This document shows, in pieces, positions 9,672 to 18,556 of a DNA stretch of 64,000 bases. Source of the stretch: Streptomyces sp. DH-12 (lineage in GTDB: Bacteria > Actinomycetota > Actinomycetes > Streptomycetales > Streptomycetaceae); the NCBI RefSeq assembly GCF_002899455.1, contig NZ_PPFB01000001.1, positions 3,130,501-3,194,500 on the forward strand, read 5' to 3'. A model generated the notes under the pieces. The model was not told where the DNA came from, did no database searches, and worked only from the letters and a program-made list of their open reading frames with translations. The position numbers and the translations under genes were made by a program. The first letter of the stretch is position 1, and every line of letters starts with the position of its first letter.

Positions 9672-10262
9672 ATGAGTTTCGGCGACCCGAACAACCCCTA
9701 CGGGGCTCCGCAGGGCCAGCCGCCCGGCTACGGCTACCCCCAGCAGCCCGGCCAGCCCGGTTACGGGTACCCCTCCGCCCCGCCGGTCCAGCCCTACGGT
9801 CACCCCGGCGGGCCGGTGTCCATGCCCGGCAGCGTCAAGGCCGCGCGCGTGATGCTCTTCGTGCTCGGCGGCCTCCAGGCGCTCGGCGGCCTCCTCATGG
9901 TGGTCGTGAGCGGCTGGTTCGCCGAACAGCTGGAAGACATCCTGGCCGACGACCCGTCCTTCACCGCGGAGGACGTGGACAACGTGTCGAGCGTCGGCGC
10001 GGGCGTCATGATCGTGTTCGGGGTGATCGTGCTGGCGTTCGCCGCCTGGGCGATCCTCACGGCCGCCAAGTTCGGGACGGGCCGTGGCGGGACACGCGTC
10101 TCCGCGATCATCTACGCCTCGGTCGTCACCCTGTTCAGCGTGATCAGTCTGCTGAGCGCCAATGTGTTCGCGCTGGTCAGCCTGGTGCTCGGCATCCTGA
10201 TCATCGTGTTCTGCGCCAACAGGAACGGCAGCTACTGGTTCACCCGGCCGCCGCAGTACTGA
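9672..10262 (+). CDS. small four-helix membrane protein with Pro/Tyr/Gly-rich N-terminus
   Basis: 196 residues, function unknown. The first 50 residues are rich in P, G, Q and Y (YGYPQQPGQPGYGYP), a common actinobacterial intrinsically disordered membrane-protein head. Four hydrophobic segments follow at about 59-82, 107-128, 143-162 and 166-184, ending near the polar tail NRNGSYWFTRPPQY. ATG preceded by GGAGG 8 bases upstream. It is flanked by an AT-richer upstream region (9480-9560) that probably holds its promoter and by a strong terminator. It resembles DUF4064- or DUF2189-like integral membrane proteins only in layout. Confidence 0.8.
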   Translation: MSFGDPNNPYGAPQGQPPGYGYPQQPGQPGYGYPSAPPVQPYGHPGGPVSMPGSVKAARVMLFVLGGLQALGGLLMVVVSGWFAEQLEDILADDPSFTAEDVDNVSSVGAGVMIVFGVIVLAFAAWAILTAAKFGTGRGGTRVSAIIYASVVTLFSVISLLSANVFALVSLVLGILIIVFCANRNGSYWFTRPPQY

Positions 10263-10294
10263 GCCGTCCCGGTCCGCGCGCCGCGGCACACCTC

Positions 10295-10338
10295 ACGGGG
10301 CCGTGTCCCCCTCCGGGGCGAGGGGGACACGGCCCCGT
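10295..10338. terminator. strong hairpin terminator after the four-helix protein gene
   Basis: Perfect 18-bp stem, 10295-10312 with 10321-10338, and an 8-base loop, 32 bp after the stop at 10262. Confidence 0.85.
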
Positions 10339-10463
10339 CGTACGCACCGCCCGGTGCGCGCCGGGCCCGCCGCACACCCGTGTCGCACCCGATCGGGGGA
10401 GGTCCGGCGGCGGGGCGCCCCCCTACCCTGGCCGAGTAGCTGTCAGGCATGGGGGGATGCACC

Positions 10464-11213
10464 GTGTACAGCATCATCGTCGTACCTCCGGCGACCGCGC
10501 CGGAGGACTCCGGCCGCCGTGACCAGTACCGTCTGGCTCCCGGCGAGCGCCTCTCCTTCGGCCGCGCCCCGCAGGGCGACGGCCTGCGCATCGCCCACGA
10601 CGGCGTGTCCCGCAGAGCGGGGGAGATCACCGCGCAGGGCGCCTTCTGGCTGCTGAGCAACCTCAGCCGGGAGCAGACGTACGTCGTGGAGAACCCGGAG
10701 GGAGCGGGCGAGCACATCAAGGTCGGGCCGGGCCGGCTGGACGCCCCGGTGCCGTTCGAGTTCTCCCGGATCGTGCTGCCGGCCTGCGGCGACCTGCTGC
10801 CGCTGGAAGTGTGGGCCCCGTGCCACGAACACGTCCGCCACGACGCCGGTGACGACGGCGCCGCCACCGCGCCCGCCTTCTCCCTGGACCGCTCCAAGCG
10901 CTACTTCGCCGTGCTGGCCGCGCTGTGCGAGCCCCGGCTGCGCGGCGAGCCGCACGCCCCGCTGCCCACGGTCGAGCAGGCGGTGGAGCGGCTGCGCCCG
11001 CTGTGGCCGGCCGCGTCCCGCGCCTCGGTGCAGTGGAACATCGACTACCTGGCGGTGAAGCTGCGCCTCAAACCCGGTCCGGAGACCGCGGAGCCGGGGC
11101 CGCGGCTGAACGGCAAGAAGGAGTCGCTGGTCTCCCTGGCGCTCCGTTTCGACCTGGTCCGCGAGGACGACCTGTCGGTCCTGGCGGCCCCGCTCCGCCA
11201 GGGGGGCCGGTGA
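10464..11213 (+). CDS. FHA-domain protein with C-terminal helical domain
   Basis: 249 residues from the GTG at 10464 (MYSIIVVPPA), chosen over an in-frame ATG 15 bp upstream because GGGGGGA lies 6 bases before the GTG and the ATG has no ribosome site. An FHA phosphothreonine-binding fold is seen at about 25-95: the GR pair in SFGRAP (33-34), the SR pair in GVSRRAG (49-50) and the Asn in WLLSNLS (66). After an acidic linker, residues about 137-205 form helices (RYFAVLAALCEPRL, TVEQAVERLRPLW, ASVQWNIDYLAVKLRL) resembling a winged-helix domain. Its stop overlaps the kinase gene by 4 bp (GTGA), so it is the probable phospho-reader or regulator of that kinase. Confidence 0.85.
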   Translation: MYSIIVVPPATAPEDSGRRDQYRLAPGERLSFGRAPQGDGLRIAHDGVSRRAGEITAQGAFWLLSNLSREQTYVVENPEGAGEHIKVGPGRLDAPVPFEFSRIVLPACGDLLPLEVWAPCHEHVRHDAGDDGAATAPAFSLDRSKRYFAVLAALCEPRLRGEPHAPLPTVEQAVERLRPLWPAASRASVQWNIDYLAVKLRLKPGPETAEPGPRLNGKKESLVSLALRFDLVREDDLSVLAAPLRQGGR

Positions 11214-12751
11214 CCGGGACGTACGCCGTGCCGGTGCCCAAGGGGTACCGGGTGGGCGCGTGGGAGGTGCGCGAGCCGCTCGCGACGGGCGCGTTCGGCA
11301 GCGTGTACGCCGGCCGCCGCGCCGAGGGCGGCGAGGACGGGCCGCGCACGGCCGCGCTGAAGTTCCTGCCCACCGGCACCCGCACCCCGCGCCAGCTGCA
11401 CCACCTGCGCGAACTGGCCGAGCGGGAGGTGGACGTGCTGCGCCGGCTGAAGCAGCCGCGCCTGATCCGCATGTACGAGACGCTCACCGTCGACGATCCC
11501 GGCCGCCCGGAGCTGGACGGCGCCACCGTGCTGGTGCTGGAGAGGGCGGAGGGCTCCCTGTCGGCGCTGCTGGCCGCCTCGCCCCGGCCCGGCGCCGGCC
11601 CCGGCCTGCTCGCCCAGACCTGCGAGGGGCTGGCCCAGCTGCACCGGGCGGGCTGGGTGCACGGTGACCTGAAACCGGCCAACGTGCTGCTGATGGCGGA
11701 CGGTTCGGTCCGCCTCGCCGACTTCAACATGGCCGCGGAGCTGGAGGGCACCCACGCCTACACGTCCGCGTTCGCCACGCCCGACTACACCCCGCCCGAG
11801 CTGCTGTGGTCCGAGATCGGCGAGCGGGGCCGCCGGATCCGCGCGTCCGCCGACGTGTGGGCGTTCGGGGTGCTCGCCCACCTGGTCCTCACCGGCGCCT
11901 TCCCGCTGCCCGGCGCCACGCCCGCGGCCCGCCGCACGGCCGCCGCCGCGTACGCCTCCGGCACGGACGAGCTGCGGCTCTCCCCCGAGCTGCCGGACGC
12001 CTGGCGGGACATCGTCCGCGCCTGTCTGGCCCGCACCCACGAGGAGCGGATCGGCGTGGCGGACCTGCTGCGGCGGGTGCGGGAGGCGGCCGGCACGGGG
12101 CGCCCGTTCCCGCTGCCCCGGCTGCTGCCCGCCCGGCGCCGCTCCCGGCGGGCGGTCGCCGTCTCCGCGGCCCTCGCCACCGTCACGGTGACCGTCCTCG
12201 GGTACGGCGTCGACCGGTGGGCCGCGTCCGGCGGCGAGCCGGGCGCGCGCACGGACGCCGCCACGTACGGCGCCGACGTGCTGCGCACCGACCGGGGCGT
12301 GCCCGCCGCCTACCGGCTGCTGATCGTGGAGACGGCGCACGACTGCCCGAGCGAGGACGTCTCCGCGCCGCTGATCGCGGCGATGCTGAAGGTGGAGAGC
12401 GACTTCGACCCCGACCTGGCCGACCCGGTCACCGACGAGTACGGCATCGCGCGCTGGACCCCGAAGGTGCTGCGGTGGTGGATGAACGAGGACGGCACGC
12501 CCGCCGAGAACGTGCCCGAACCGCCGTTCCCGCCCGCCGAGTCGGTGCCCGCGATGGGCCGCTACCTGTGCTGGATCGCGCCGCGGCTGGACGAGGAGCT
12601 GCGGGAGGACCGGCGGGTGCTGATCGCCGCCGCCTACCGCACGTCGTGGCGCCGGGTGAACGACGCGGGGGGCGTCCCCGCCAAGTACCGCGCCTACGCC
12701 GACCGCGTCGCCCATTACCTCGAGGAGTACACCCCGCCGGGCGGGAGGTGA
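11210..12751 (+). CDS. atypical Ser/Thr kinase fused to lytic-transglycosylase-like domain
   Basis: 513 residues. Kinase domain at about 13-290: glycine loop ATGAFGSVYAG (25-35), Lys51 in ALKFLP, catalytic Asp153 in HGDLKPAN (HRD replaced by HGD), and DFN (171-173) in place of DFG. One membrane helix follows at about 313-331. The external part (about 365-508) looks like a soluble lytic transglycosylase fold: LIAAMLKVESDFDP with putative catalytic Glu396, then EYGIARWTP and a Tyr-rich helical end. The likely role is coupling murein binding or cleavage to cytosolic phosphorylation. The GTG at 11210 overlaps the FHA gene stop. The kinase may be weak or scaffold-like given the altered HRD and DFG motifs. 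Confidence 0.82.
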   Translation: MTGTYAVPVPKGYRVGAWEVREPLATGAFGSVYAGRRAEGGEDGPRTAALKFLPTGTRTPRQLHHLRELAEREVDVLRRLKQPRLIRMYETLTVDDPGRPELDGATVLVLERAEGSLSALLAASPRPGAGPGLLAQTCEGLAQLHRAGWVHGDLKPANVLLMADGSVRLADFNMAAELEGTHAYTSAFATPDYTPPELLWSEIGERGRRIRASADVWAFGVLAHLVLTGAFPLPGATPAARRTAAAAYASGTDELRLSPELPDAWRDIVRACLARTHEERIGVADLLRRVREAAGTGRPFPLPRLLPARRRSRRAVAVSAALATVTVTVLGYGVDRWAASGGEPGARTDAATYGADVLRTDRGVPAAYRLLIVETAHDCPSEDVSAPLIAAMLKVESDFDPDLADPVTDEYGIARWTPKVLRWWMNEDGTPAENVPEPPFPPAESVPAMGRYLCWIAPRLDEELREDRRVLIAAAYRTSWRRVNDAGGVPAKYRAYADRVAHYLEEYTPPGGR

Positions 12752-12853
12752 CCCTCGCAGCTGTGAGGTACCGGGCGGCGGGATCCCCCGGCACGGTGTG
12801 AGCACACCGCCTCGGCGGTGCCACCGACCAGTTCGTCCATGGGGGAAACAGTC

Positions 12854-13375
12854 ATGAGGGAAACAGTGAACACGTTCAGGTCCGCCGCGCTGCTCGTCGC
12901 GGCCACCGCACTCGTCGCCGGCGGCTCGGTCGCGGCCACCGCCGCCCCCGGCCCCGACGGCACCCGGGTCACCTCCGTGCGGGAGGGGGAGGACGGCACC
13001 CGCGTCACCGCGCTCCAGAAGGCGGCCGAGCGGGTGGTGGGCAGCGACGCGAAGCCGCGGGAGGTGACCGCCGACGCGGTCCGCTACGACGGCCTGACCG
13101 TCACGGCCGCGCCCCGGGGCGAGGCGTCCACCAAGGCCCTGTCCTGCGGCTACGGGCACCTGTGCATGGTCGTCAACGGTACGAAGTTCGACTTCTACAC
13201 GTGCCGGACGTGGAAGCTGAGCAACTGGACCGGCGACGGCCCGTTCACCAACAACCAGACGCCGGGCACGGTCGCCCGCTTCTACAACAAGGACGGCAGC
13301 GTCCGCTGGACGTCCACGGCGTACGAGTCGGGCACGGCCGCCTGGGACCCGATCTGGTACCTGCGCCCCTGCTGA
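12854..13375 (+). CDS. small secreted protein, crystallin/protease-inhibitor-like
   Basis: 173 residues. Signal peptide at about 1-31 (two Arg near the N-terminus, hydrophobic LLVAATALVAGGSVAATAA). The mature part ends in a Cys/aromatic-rich domain (LSCGYGHLCMVVNG, DFYTCRTWKLSNW, ARFYNKDGS, WYLRPC). The pattern of two close Cys, F.....C and NN....G..A resembles peptidase inhibitor I36 or beta/gamma-crystallin-like streptomycete exoproteins; this is a tentative reading. Four Cys could make two disulfides. Starts at 12839, 12854 and 12866 are possible because a 15-bp duplication (ATGRGGGAAACAGTS) repeats the start region. 12854 has GGGGGAA 7 bases upstream. Confidence 0.7.
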   Translation: MRETVNTFRSAALLVAATALVAGGSVAATAAPGPDGTRVTSVREGEDGTRVTALQKAAERVVGSDAKPREVTADAVRYDGLTVTAAPRGEASTKALSCGYGHLCMVVNGTKFDFYTCRTWKLSNWTGDGPFTNNQTPGTVARFYNKDGSVRWTSTAYESGTAAWDPIWYLRPC

Positions 13376-13388
13376 CGCGGCGGGCGTG

Positions 13389-13436
13389 ACGGGGGGGTGG
13401 CCCCGGTCCCTCCTCGGGACCGGGGCCACCCCCCGT
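13389..13436. terminator. bidirectional terminator between secreted-protein gene and purH
   Basis: Near-perfect 21-bp stem (13389-13410 with 13416-13436, one extra G) and a 5-base loop, between two convergent stop codons at 13375 and 13448. Confidence 0.85.
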
Positions 13437-13447
13437 CGTGCGCGGGA

Positions 13448-15010
13448 TCAGTGGAAGAAGTGCCGCGTCCCCGTGAAGTACATCGTCACGCCCGCCTTCT
13501 CGGCGGCCTCCACGACCAGTTCGTCGCGGACCGAGCCGCCGGGCTGGACGACGGCCTTCACGCCGGCCTCGGTGAGGATCTCCAGACCGTCGGGGAACGG
13601 GAAGAACGCGTCGGAGGCGGCGAAGGAGCCACGGGCGCGTTCGGCGCCGGCCCGCTCGACCGCCAGCTTCGCGGAGTCGACGCGGTTGACCTGGCCCATG
13701 CCGACGCCGACGGAGGCGCCGTCCTTGGCGAGCAGGATCGCGTTGGACTTCACCGCGCGGCAGGCCTTCCAGGCGAAGGCCAGGTCGGCCAGCTCGGCCT
13801 CGGACAGGGCCTCGCCGGTGGCCAGCGTCCAGGTGGCCGGGTCGTCGCCCTCGGCCTGGAGCCGGTCGGTGACCTGGAGCAGCGCGCCGCCGTCGATCGG
13901 CTTGACCTCGACCGGGGCGGACGGCGCCTGCGGGGCGCGCAGCACGCGGATGTTCTTCTTCTTGGTGAGGGCCTCGAGCGCGCCGTCCTCGTAGTCCGGC
14001 GCGACGATGACCTCGGTGAAGATTTCCGCGACCTGCTCGGCCATCTCCTTCGACACCGGCCGGTTGACCGCGATCACACCGCCGAACGCGGACAGCGGGT
14101 CGCAGGCGTGCGCCTTGCGGTGCGCCTCGGCGACGTCCGCGCCGACCGCGATGCCGCACGGGTTGGCGTGCTTGATGATCGCGACGGCCGGGGCGTCGTG
14201 GTCGTACGCGGCACGGAGCGCGGCGTCCGTGTCCGTGTAGTTGTTGTACGACATCTCCTTGCCGTGCAGCTGCTCGGCCTCGGCGAGACCGCCCGTCCCC
14301 GACACGTAGAGGGCGGCCGGCTGGTGCGGGTTCTCGCCGTAGCGGAGGGTGTCCTTGCGCTCCCAGGTGGCGCCGAGGAAGTCGGGGAACGGGGAGTCGT
14401 CGACGGGCGCGTACGCGGAGGCGAACCAGCTCGCGACGGCGACGTCGTACGCGGCTGTGTGCTGGAAGGCCTCGGCGGCGAGCCGCTTGCGGGTGGCGAG
14501 GTCGAAACCGCCGCCCCGGACCGCGGCGAGCACGTCGCCGTAGCGGGCGGGGCTGGTGACGACGGCGACCGACGGGTGGTTCTTGGCGGCGGCGCGGACC
14601 ATCGAGGGGCCGCCGATGTCGATCTGCTCCACGCACTCGTCGGGCGTGGCCCCGGAGGCGACGGTCTCGCGGAACGGGTAGAGGTTCACGACCACCAGGT
14701 CGAACGGCTCCACACCGAGGTCCTCGAGCTGCTTCTCGTGGTCGGCGAGACGCAGGTCGGCGAGGATGCCGGCGTGCACCTTCGGGTGCAGGGTCTTGAC
14801 CCGGCCGTCCAGGCACTCGGGGAAGCCGGTCAGCTCCTCGACCTTGGTCACGGGGACGCCCGCGGCGGCGATCTTCGCGGCGGTGGACCCGGTGGAGACC
14901 AGCTCCACCCCGGCCTCGTGCAGGCCGCGCGCGAGATCCTCGAGGCCGGTCTTGTCGTAGACGCTGACGAGCGCCCGTCGAATGGCCCGCTTGTTGCTCT
15001 CGGCGGTCAC
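13448..15010 (-). CDS. purH: AICAR formyltransferase / IMP cyclohydrolase
   Basis: Last two steps of de novo IMP synthesis: formylation of AICAR with 10-formyl-THF, then ring closure. 520 residues, the family norm. N-terminal MGS-like cyclohydrolase part has [30 protein letters not shown] and VVVNLYPF. The transformylase part has [29 protein letters not shown] and the end [12 protein letters not shown] start at 15010 overlaps the purN stop by 4 bp (GTGA), so purN-purH is one coupled operon. The folate donor is made by FolD nearby. Confidence 0.97.
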   Translation of the reverse strand: MTAESNKRAIRRALVSVYDKTGLEDLARGLHEAGVELVSTGSTAAKIAAAGVPVTKVEELTGFPECLDGRVKTLHPKVHAGILADLRLADHEKQLEDLGVEPFDLVVVNLYPFRETVASGATPDECVEQIDIGGPSMVRAAAKNHPSVAVVTSPARYGDVLAAVRGGGFDLATRKRLAAEAFQHTAAYDVAVASWFASAYAPVDDSPFPDFLGATWERKDTLRYGENPHQPAALYVSGTGGLAEAEQLHGKEMSYNNYTDTDAALRAAYDHDAPAVAIIKHANPCGIAVGADVAEAHRKAHACDPLSAFGGVIAVNRPVSKEMAEQVAEIFTEVIVAPDYEDGALEALTKKKNIRVLRAPQAPSAPVEVKPIDGGALLQVTDRLQAEGDDPATWTLATGEALSEAELADLAFAWKACRAVKSNAILLAKDGASVGVGMGQVNRVDSAKLAVERAGAERARGSFAASDAFFPFPDGLEILTEAGVKAVVQPGGSVRDELVVEAAEKAGVTMYFTGTRHFFH

Positions 15011-15630
15011 TGGATAACTACCTTTCGTCCCTCGATGCGATAGCCGTTGCGGGCGAGGCGCCCCACGACCTCGACGAGCAGCTTTCGCTCGACTTCCTTG
15101 ATGCGCTCGTGCAGAGCGCTCTCGTCGTCCTCGTCCCGGACCTCCACCACGCCCTGCGCGATGATCGGACCGGTGTCGACGCCGTCGTCGACGAAGTGGA
15201 CGGTGCAGCCGGTGACCTTGGCGCCGTACGCGAGCGCGTCCCGTACGCCGTGGGCTCCCGGGAAACTGGGCAGCAGGGCGGGGTGGGTGTTGACGAACCG
15301 CCCGCCGAAGCGCGCGAGGAACTCCTTCCCCACGATCTTCATGAACCCGGCGGACACCACGAGGTCGGGCTCGTACGCGGCGACGGCCTCGGCGAGCGCC
15401 GCGTCCCACTCCTCACGGGTCGCGTGGTCCTTGACCTTGCACACGAAGGTCGGCAGCCCGGCGCGCCGGGCCCGGGCCAGCCCTTCGATGCCCTCGCGGT
15501 CCGCGCCGACGGCGACGACCTCGGCCCCGTAGGCCTCGGCTCCGACGGCGGCGATCTCGTCGAGGAGCGCCTGCAGGTTGGTGCCGGATCCGGAGACCAG
15601 CACGACGAGACGCCTGGCGTGCTCGGCCAC
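15007..15630 (-). CDS. purN: phosphoribosylglycinamide formyltransferase
   Basis: Third step of purine synthesis: GAR plus 10-formyl-THF to FGAR. 207 residues. Motifs [14 protein letters not shown], the catalytic set [12 protein letters not shown] (Asn and His) and the Asp in [14 protein letters not shown] are complete. GTG at 15630 ([14 protein letters not shown]) is chosen since homologues start there and AAAGGG lies about 7 bases upstream. The long in-frame extension upstream has no coding character. First gene of purN-purH. Confidence 0.96.
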   Translation of the reverse strand: MAEHARRLVVLVSGSGTNLQALLDEIAAVGAEAYGAEVVAVGADREGIEGLARARRAGLPTFVCKVKDHATREEWDAALAEAVAAYEPDLVVSAGFMKIVGKEFLARFGGRFVNTHPALLPSFPGAHGVRDALAYGAKVTGCTVHFVDDGVDTGPIIAQGVVEVRDEDDESALHERIKEVERKLLVEVVGRLARNGYRIEGRKVVIQ

Positions 15631-16017
15631 GGTGGGGCCCTTTCTCGGGGAGCGTCTGTGCGGTCGGCGGCACAGCGCTTTGTACATTCCTCCGAATGCT
15701 TCGCGCCCCCTGATACGGGGAAGCCTACGAAGCGGCCGACCGGCAGCAACGATACCGGCACCCCCGACGGGCCCCCACGGGACGGGGGCGTGGCCGGAAG
15801 GTAGCGTCTGGTGAGAGCCGGCCGGGGTACGCGAGTCCTGGACGCCGGGGCGCACGGGAACGCGGACCGCGCACCGATCGTTCACAGGGCGACGGACCCG
15901 GGCCGCGCGGAGCTGACGGGAACGCACCAGCTCACAGCTCACTCGTAGTCGATACGTCGTGCGAGGCGGTCACACCGCACCCACGCCGTGCTTCACAAAG
16001 GGGAAGACGCTCACTTG
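15631..16017. other. divergent intergenic region purN / membrane protein
   Basis: About 390 bp between divergent starts, so it should hold both promoters. A locally AT-richer patch at about 15680-15700 lies 50-70 bp upstream of purN and is the best place for its promoter, but no textbook -10/-35 pair is visible. No hairpin or repeat stands out. Confidence 0.45.
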
Positions 16018-16791
16018 ATGCCGGACCGCAGCCTGCGACTCCTCACGTTCCCCCAGCAGTCGGCCCAGGGAGGGGAGCGTGGCGCCGTGCTGCTGCGGGA
16101 GCGCCCGTCCTCGTCCCCCGACGCCTCCCAGGGCGAGGCCGGCGACGACCGCCGCGACGCCCGGGGCCAGGGGGCCGGTCAGGACGACAACCCGTTCGCG
16201 CCCCCGCCGGAGGGCACGCCCGACCGCCCCTGGCAGCCCCGTCACCCCTCGGGCGGCGGGGACGGGGGCGGCCGTTCACCCTGGGGCCGCAACTGGAGCG
16301 ACCGGCAGCCCGGCCGCTCGCCCGGCGGCTTCGGCGAGCGCCCGCGCGGCCCGGAGGGGCAAGGCGGCGGCCAGCAGGGCCCGGGCATGCGCTGGGATCC
16401 CACGGACCCGGCACAGCGCCGCGCGCGCTACGCCCTGCTGGGCGGCATGTGGGCCTTCTTCTTCGCCCTCTTCAACTGGCCGTACCTGGCGCTGCTGCTG
16501 GGCGCTCTCGCCCTGTACTGGGGCATCAGCGCCCTGCGCGCCAAGCCCCGCGGGCAGGACCCGGACACCCCGGCGTCCGAGCAGAAGGCCCGCCCGCAGA
16601 CCACGGCGGCGATCAGCGGCCTGGTCCTGGGGTCGCTGGCGCTGCTCCTGGTGGCCGGGGTCTTCGGCGCCCGCCTGGTCTACAGCGACTACTACGAGTG
16701 CACCAGCGACGCCCTCACGCAGCAGGCGCGCCAGTCCTGCGGCGACCATCTGCCGGAGCAGCTGCGCGGCCTGCTGGACGAGGAAGGCTGA
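16018..16791 (+). CDS. two-helix membrane protein with disordered N-terminus
   Basis: 257 residues if started at ATG 16018. A long Gly/Pro/Arg/Gln-rich cytosolic head (residues 1-125) precedes two hydrophobic regions ([25 protein letters not shown], about 142-167, and [26 protein letters not shown], about 193-218) and a short Cys-containing tail ([21 protein letters not shown]), probably external. The layout matches DUF4190-type actinobacterial membrane proteins. Start uncertain: GTG at 16087 has the better ribosome site (GGAGGGGAG, 9 bases upstream). It is divergent from purN and convergent with perM. Confidence 0.68.
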   Translation: MPDRSLRLLTFPQQSAQGGERGAVLLRERPSSSPDASQGEAGDDRRDARGQGAGQDDNPFAPPPEGTPDRPWQPRHPSGGGDGGGRSPWGRNWSDRQPGRSPGGFGERPRGPEGQGGGQQGPGMRWDPTDPAQRRARYALLGGMWAFFFALFNWPYLALLLGALALYWGISALRAKPRGQDPDTPASEQKARPQTTAAISGLVLGSLALLLVAGVFGARLVYSDYYECTSDALTQQARQSCGDHLPEQLRGLLDEEG

Positions 16792-16811
16792 CGGGAAGCG
16801 CGCGGGGAGTC

Positions 16812-16857
16812 CGCCGGACCCCGTCCGCCCGCTCACGCGGGCGGACGGGGTCCGGCG
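16812..16857. terminator. bidirectional terminator between membrane gene and perM
   Basis: Perfect 21-bp stem with a 4-base loop (16833-16836), 21 bp past the stop of the rightward gene. Its position also limits how far the leftward perM reading frame can extend. Confidence 0.85.
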
Positions 16858-16920
16858 CTCCGGGGACCGAGCGCCACTGGCGTACGTCGGGGGCGGAGGG
16901 TGAGGTGCCGTGGCCGCCGC

Positions 16921-16952
<32 letters not shown>

Positions 16953-17053
16953 CCGTCGTCGCCGTCGTCGCTGTCGTGGTCGAGCAGGTAGGGCTCGTCC
17001 TGGGCGGCGGGCGGGACCGGCCGCGGGGCGCCCTGCTCGTGGTTCCGGACGAG

Positions 17054-18460
17054 TCAGCGGCGGCGGGGGCGCCGCGTCCTCCCGGCCGGACGCGGAACGA
17101 CCGGACGGCGGCGGGGCGCGGCCGCACGGCCCGGACGCCCGTCGCCCCCGTCCCGCCCGTACGACCGCCGGCGGCGCCAGGCCCGTACGGTCAGGGCCGT
17201 CGGGGCCGCCGTCAGCCCGAGCCACACCGCCGTCGCCGCGCCCACCTGCCACCACACCGGGCCGAACCGGGCCAGCGCGGCCGTGCCCAGCGGACCGCCC
17301 GCCAGCCCGGCGAGCAGCGCCAGCAGCATCCCGCACAGCGCCGCCGCGAGAACCGCCGCACCCGCGGTCCGGCCCGCCGTCCGGGCGCCGAGCCGCCCCC
17401 CGCCCGTCACGGACCCCCGGCCGACGAACCAGCCGACCACCGCCCCCGCCGCCAGCGGCACCGCCACGACCGCCCCGTGCAGCGCCGTGCCCGCGCCCGG
17501 GTCCGGCACCGCCGCCAGCAGCGGGAACGGCGGCAGAAGCGGCGCGTCCCGCGAACCGAACGGCGTCACCGGGGCCCCGGCGCCGAGCAGGAAGCCGGGG
17601 CCGAGGGCGTAGGCCGCCGCCCACACCGCCGCGTTCGGCAGCAGCGTGACGCAGAGGAGCGCCGCCGCCACCCACCCCGACCAGCCCTCGGCCAGCCGCC
17701 CGAACGCCCCGCGGGTCTCGCCGCCGTGCCACACCAGCGACACCGTCAGCAGCACCGCCCCGCCCGCGACCAGCACCGTCGCCCCCGCTGCCGCCGCGCG
17801 CGCCGCCACACCGGGGCGGCCGTCCGGGCCCAGCACCAGGTGGCGCGCGCCCCGGGGCAGTACCGCACCCAGCAGCCGCTCCAGCGGTCCGCTGGGCCGT
17901 CCGTACGCGGTCCACACCCCCGCCCCGGCAGCCACCACCGCGACCAGCGGCACGCACACCGCCGTCGGCGCCCACGCGGGCCGCAGCACACCGCCGGCGG
18001 CGTAGAGGGCGGCGGGGGCGCCGACGGCGAGGTAGCCGAGGACGACGCCCGCCCACGCGGTACGGCCGGGCACCAGCGGGGCGTCGTCGCGGGCGCCTCC
18101 CTCGGCGGTGTCCCGCGCCGCCCGGTGCAGCAGCCACAGCGGCACCGCGAGGAGCAGCAGCGGGGGCACGCCCATCGGGGCGGGGGCGCCGGAGAGGGTG
18201 TCCACACGGACCAGTTCGGCGCCGTGCGCCAGCAGCCAGAGCGCCGCCGCGACGTGCAGGGCTCCACCGGGTCCGCTGTCCGGGTACGGCGAGCTGACCC
18301 ACAGCAGCATCACGAGCACGGTGAACGCCGCGAGGCCCAGCCCGGCCGCGAGGGCGCCACCGACAAGGCCGGAGGCCAGTCCGGGCGAGCGGCGGCGCCG
18401 CCTGAGGAGCAGGGAGGCCGGCGTCGATCGGCGTACGGTCGTCTGGATCACGCCCGCCAT
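17054..18460 (-). CDS. perM: PerM-like polytopic membrane protein (DUF6350), 3' end doubtful
   Basis: 468 residues as read, with at least ten hydrophobic segments, in the same place beside purN-purH as M. tuberculosis perM (Rv0955), a membrane protein needed for cell division under stress. Hydrophobic stretches begin at about residue 32 ([23 protein letters not shown]) and continue to about 425. The last 40 residues are Arg-rich and end at a TGA (17056-17054). In the same frame beyond it, an excellent coding-like acidic tail follows ([18 protein letters not shown] at about 16993-16940), suggesting paired frameshifts or a premature stop. ATG 18460 is used; GTG 18451 has the better-spaced GGGAG. 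Confidence 0.75.
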   Translation of the reverse strand: MAGVIQTTVRRSTPASLLLRRRRRSPGLASGLVGGALAAGLGLAAFTVLVMLLWVSSPYPDSGPGGALHVAAALWLLAHGAELVRVDTLSGAPAPMGVPPLLLLAVPLWLLHRAARDTAEGGARDDAPLVPGRTAWAGVVLGYLAVGAPAALYAAGGVLRPAWAPTAVCVPLVAVVAAGAGVWTAYGRPSGPLERLLGAVLPRGARHLVLGPDGRPGVAARAAAAGATVLVAGGAVLLTVSLVWHGGETRGAFGRLAEGWSGWVAAALLCVTLLPNAAVWAAAYALGPGFLLGAGAPVTPFGSRDAPLLPPFPLLAAVPDPGAGTALHGAVVAVPLAAGAVVGWFVGRGSVTGGGRLGARTAGRTAGAAVLAAALCGMLLALLAGLAGGPLGTAALARFGPVWWQVGAATAVWLGLTAAPTALTVRAWRRRRSYGRDGGDGRPGRAAAPRRRPVVPRPAGRTRRPRRR

Positions 18461-18512
18461 GCTCCCAACGACACGCGCTTTTCCGGCGTAACGAGCGAAG
18501 ACCGGCTGTGTC

Positions 18513-18545
18513 GCTAAAAATACGCTTATGTACTTTTCCGTACTG
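18513..18545 (+). promoter_or_regulatory. AT-rich promoter region of the HTH/sigma-like gene
   Basis: A run with TAAAAATACG then TTATGTACTTTTCCGTAC is the most AT-rich point for kilobases and ends 12 bp before the GTG at 18557. CTTTTCCG occurs twice (18477 and 18533). The GTAC pair flanking TTTTCC makes a short inverted repeat. Exact -10/-35 boxes are not certain. Confidence 0.35.
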
Positions 18546-18556
18546 AGGGACGCCCA

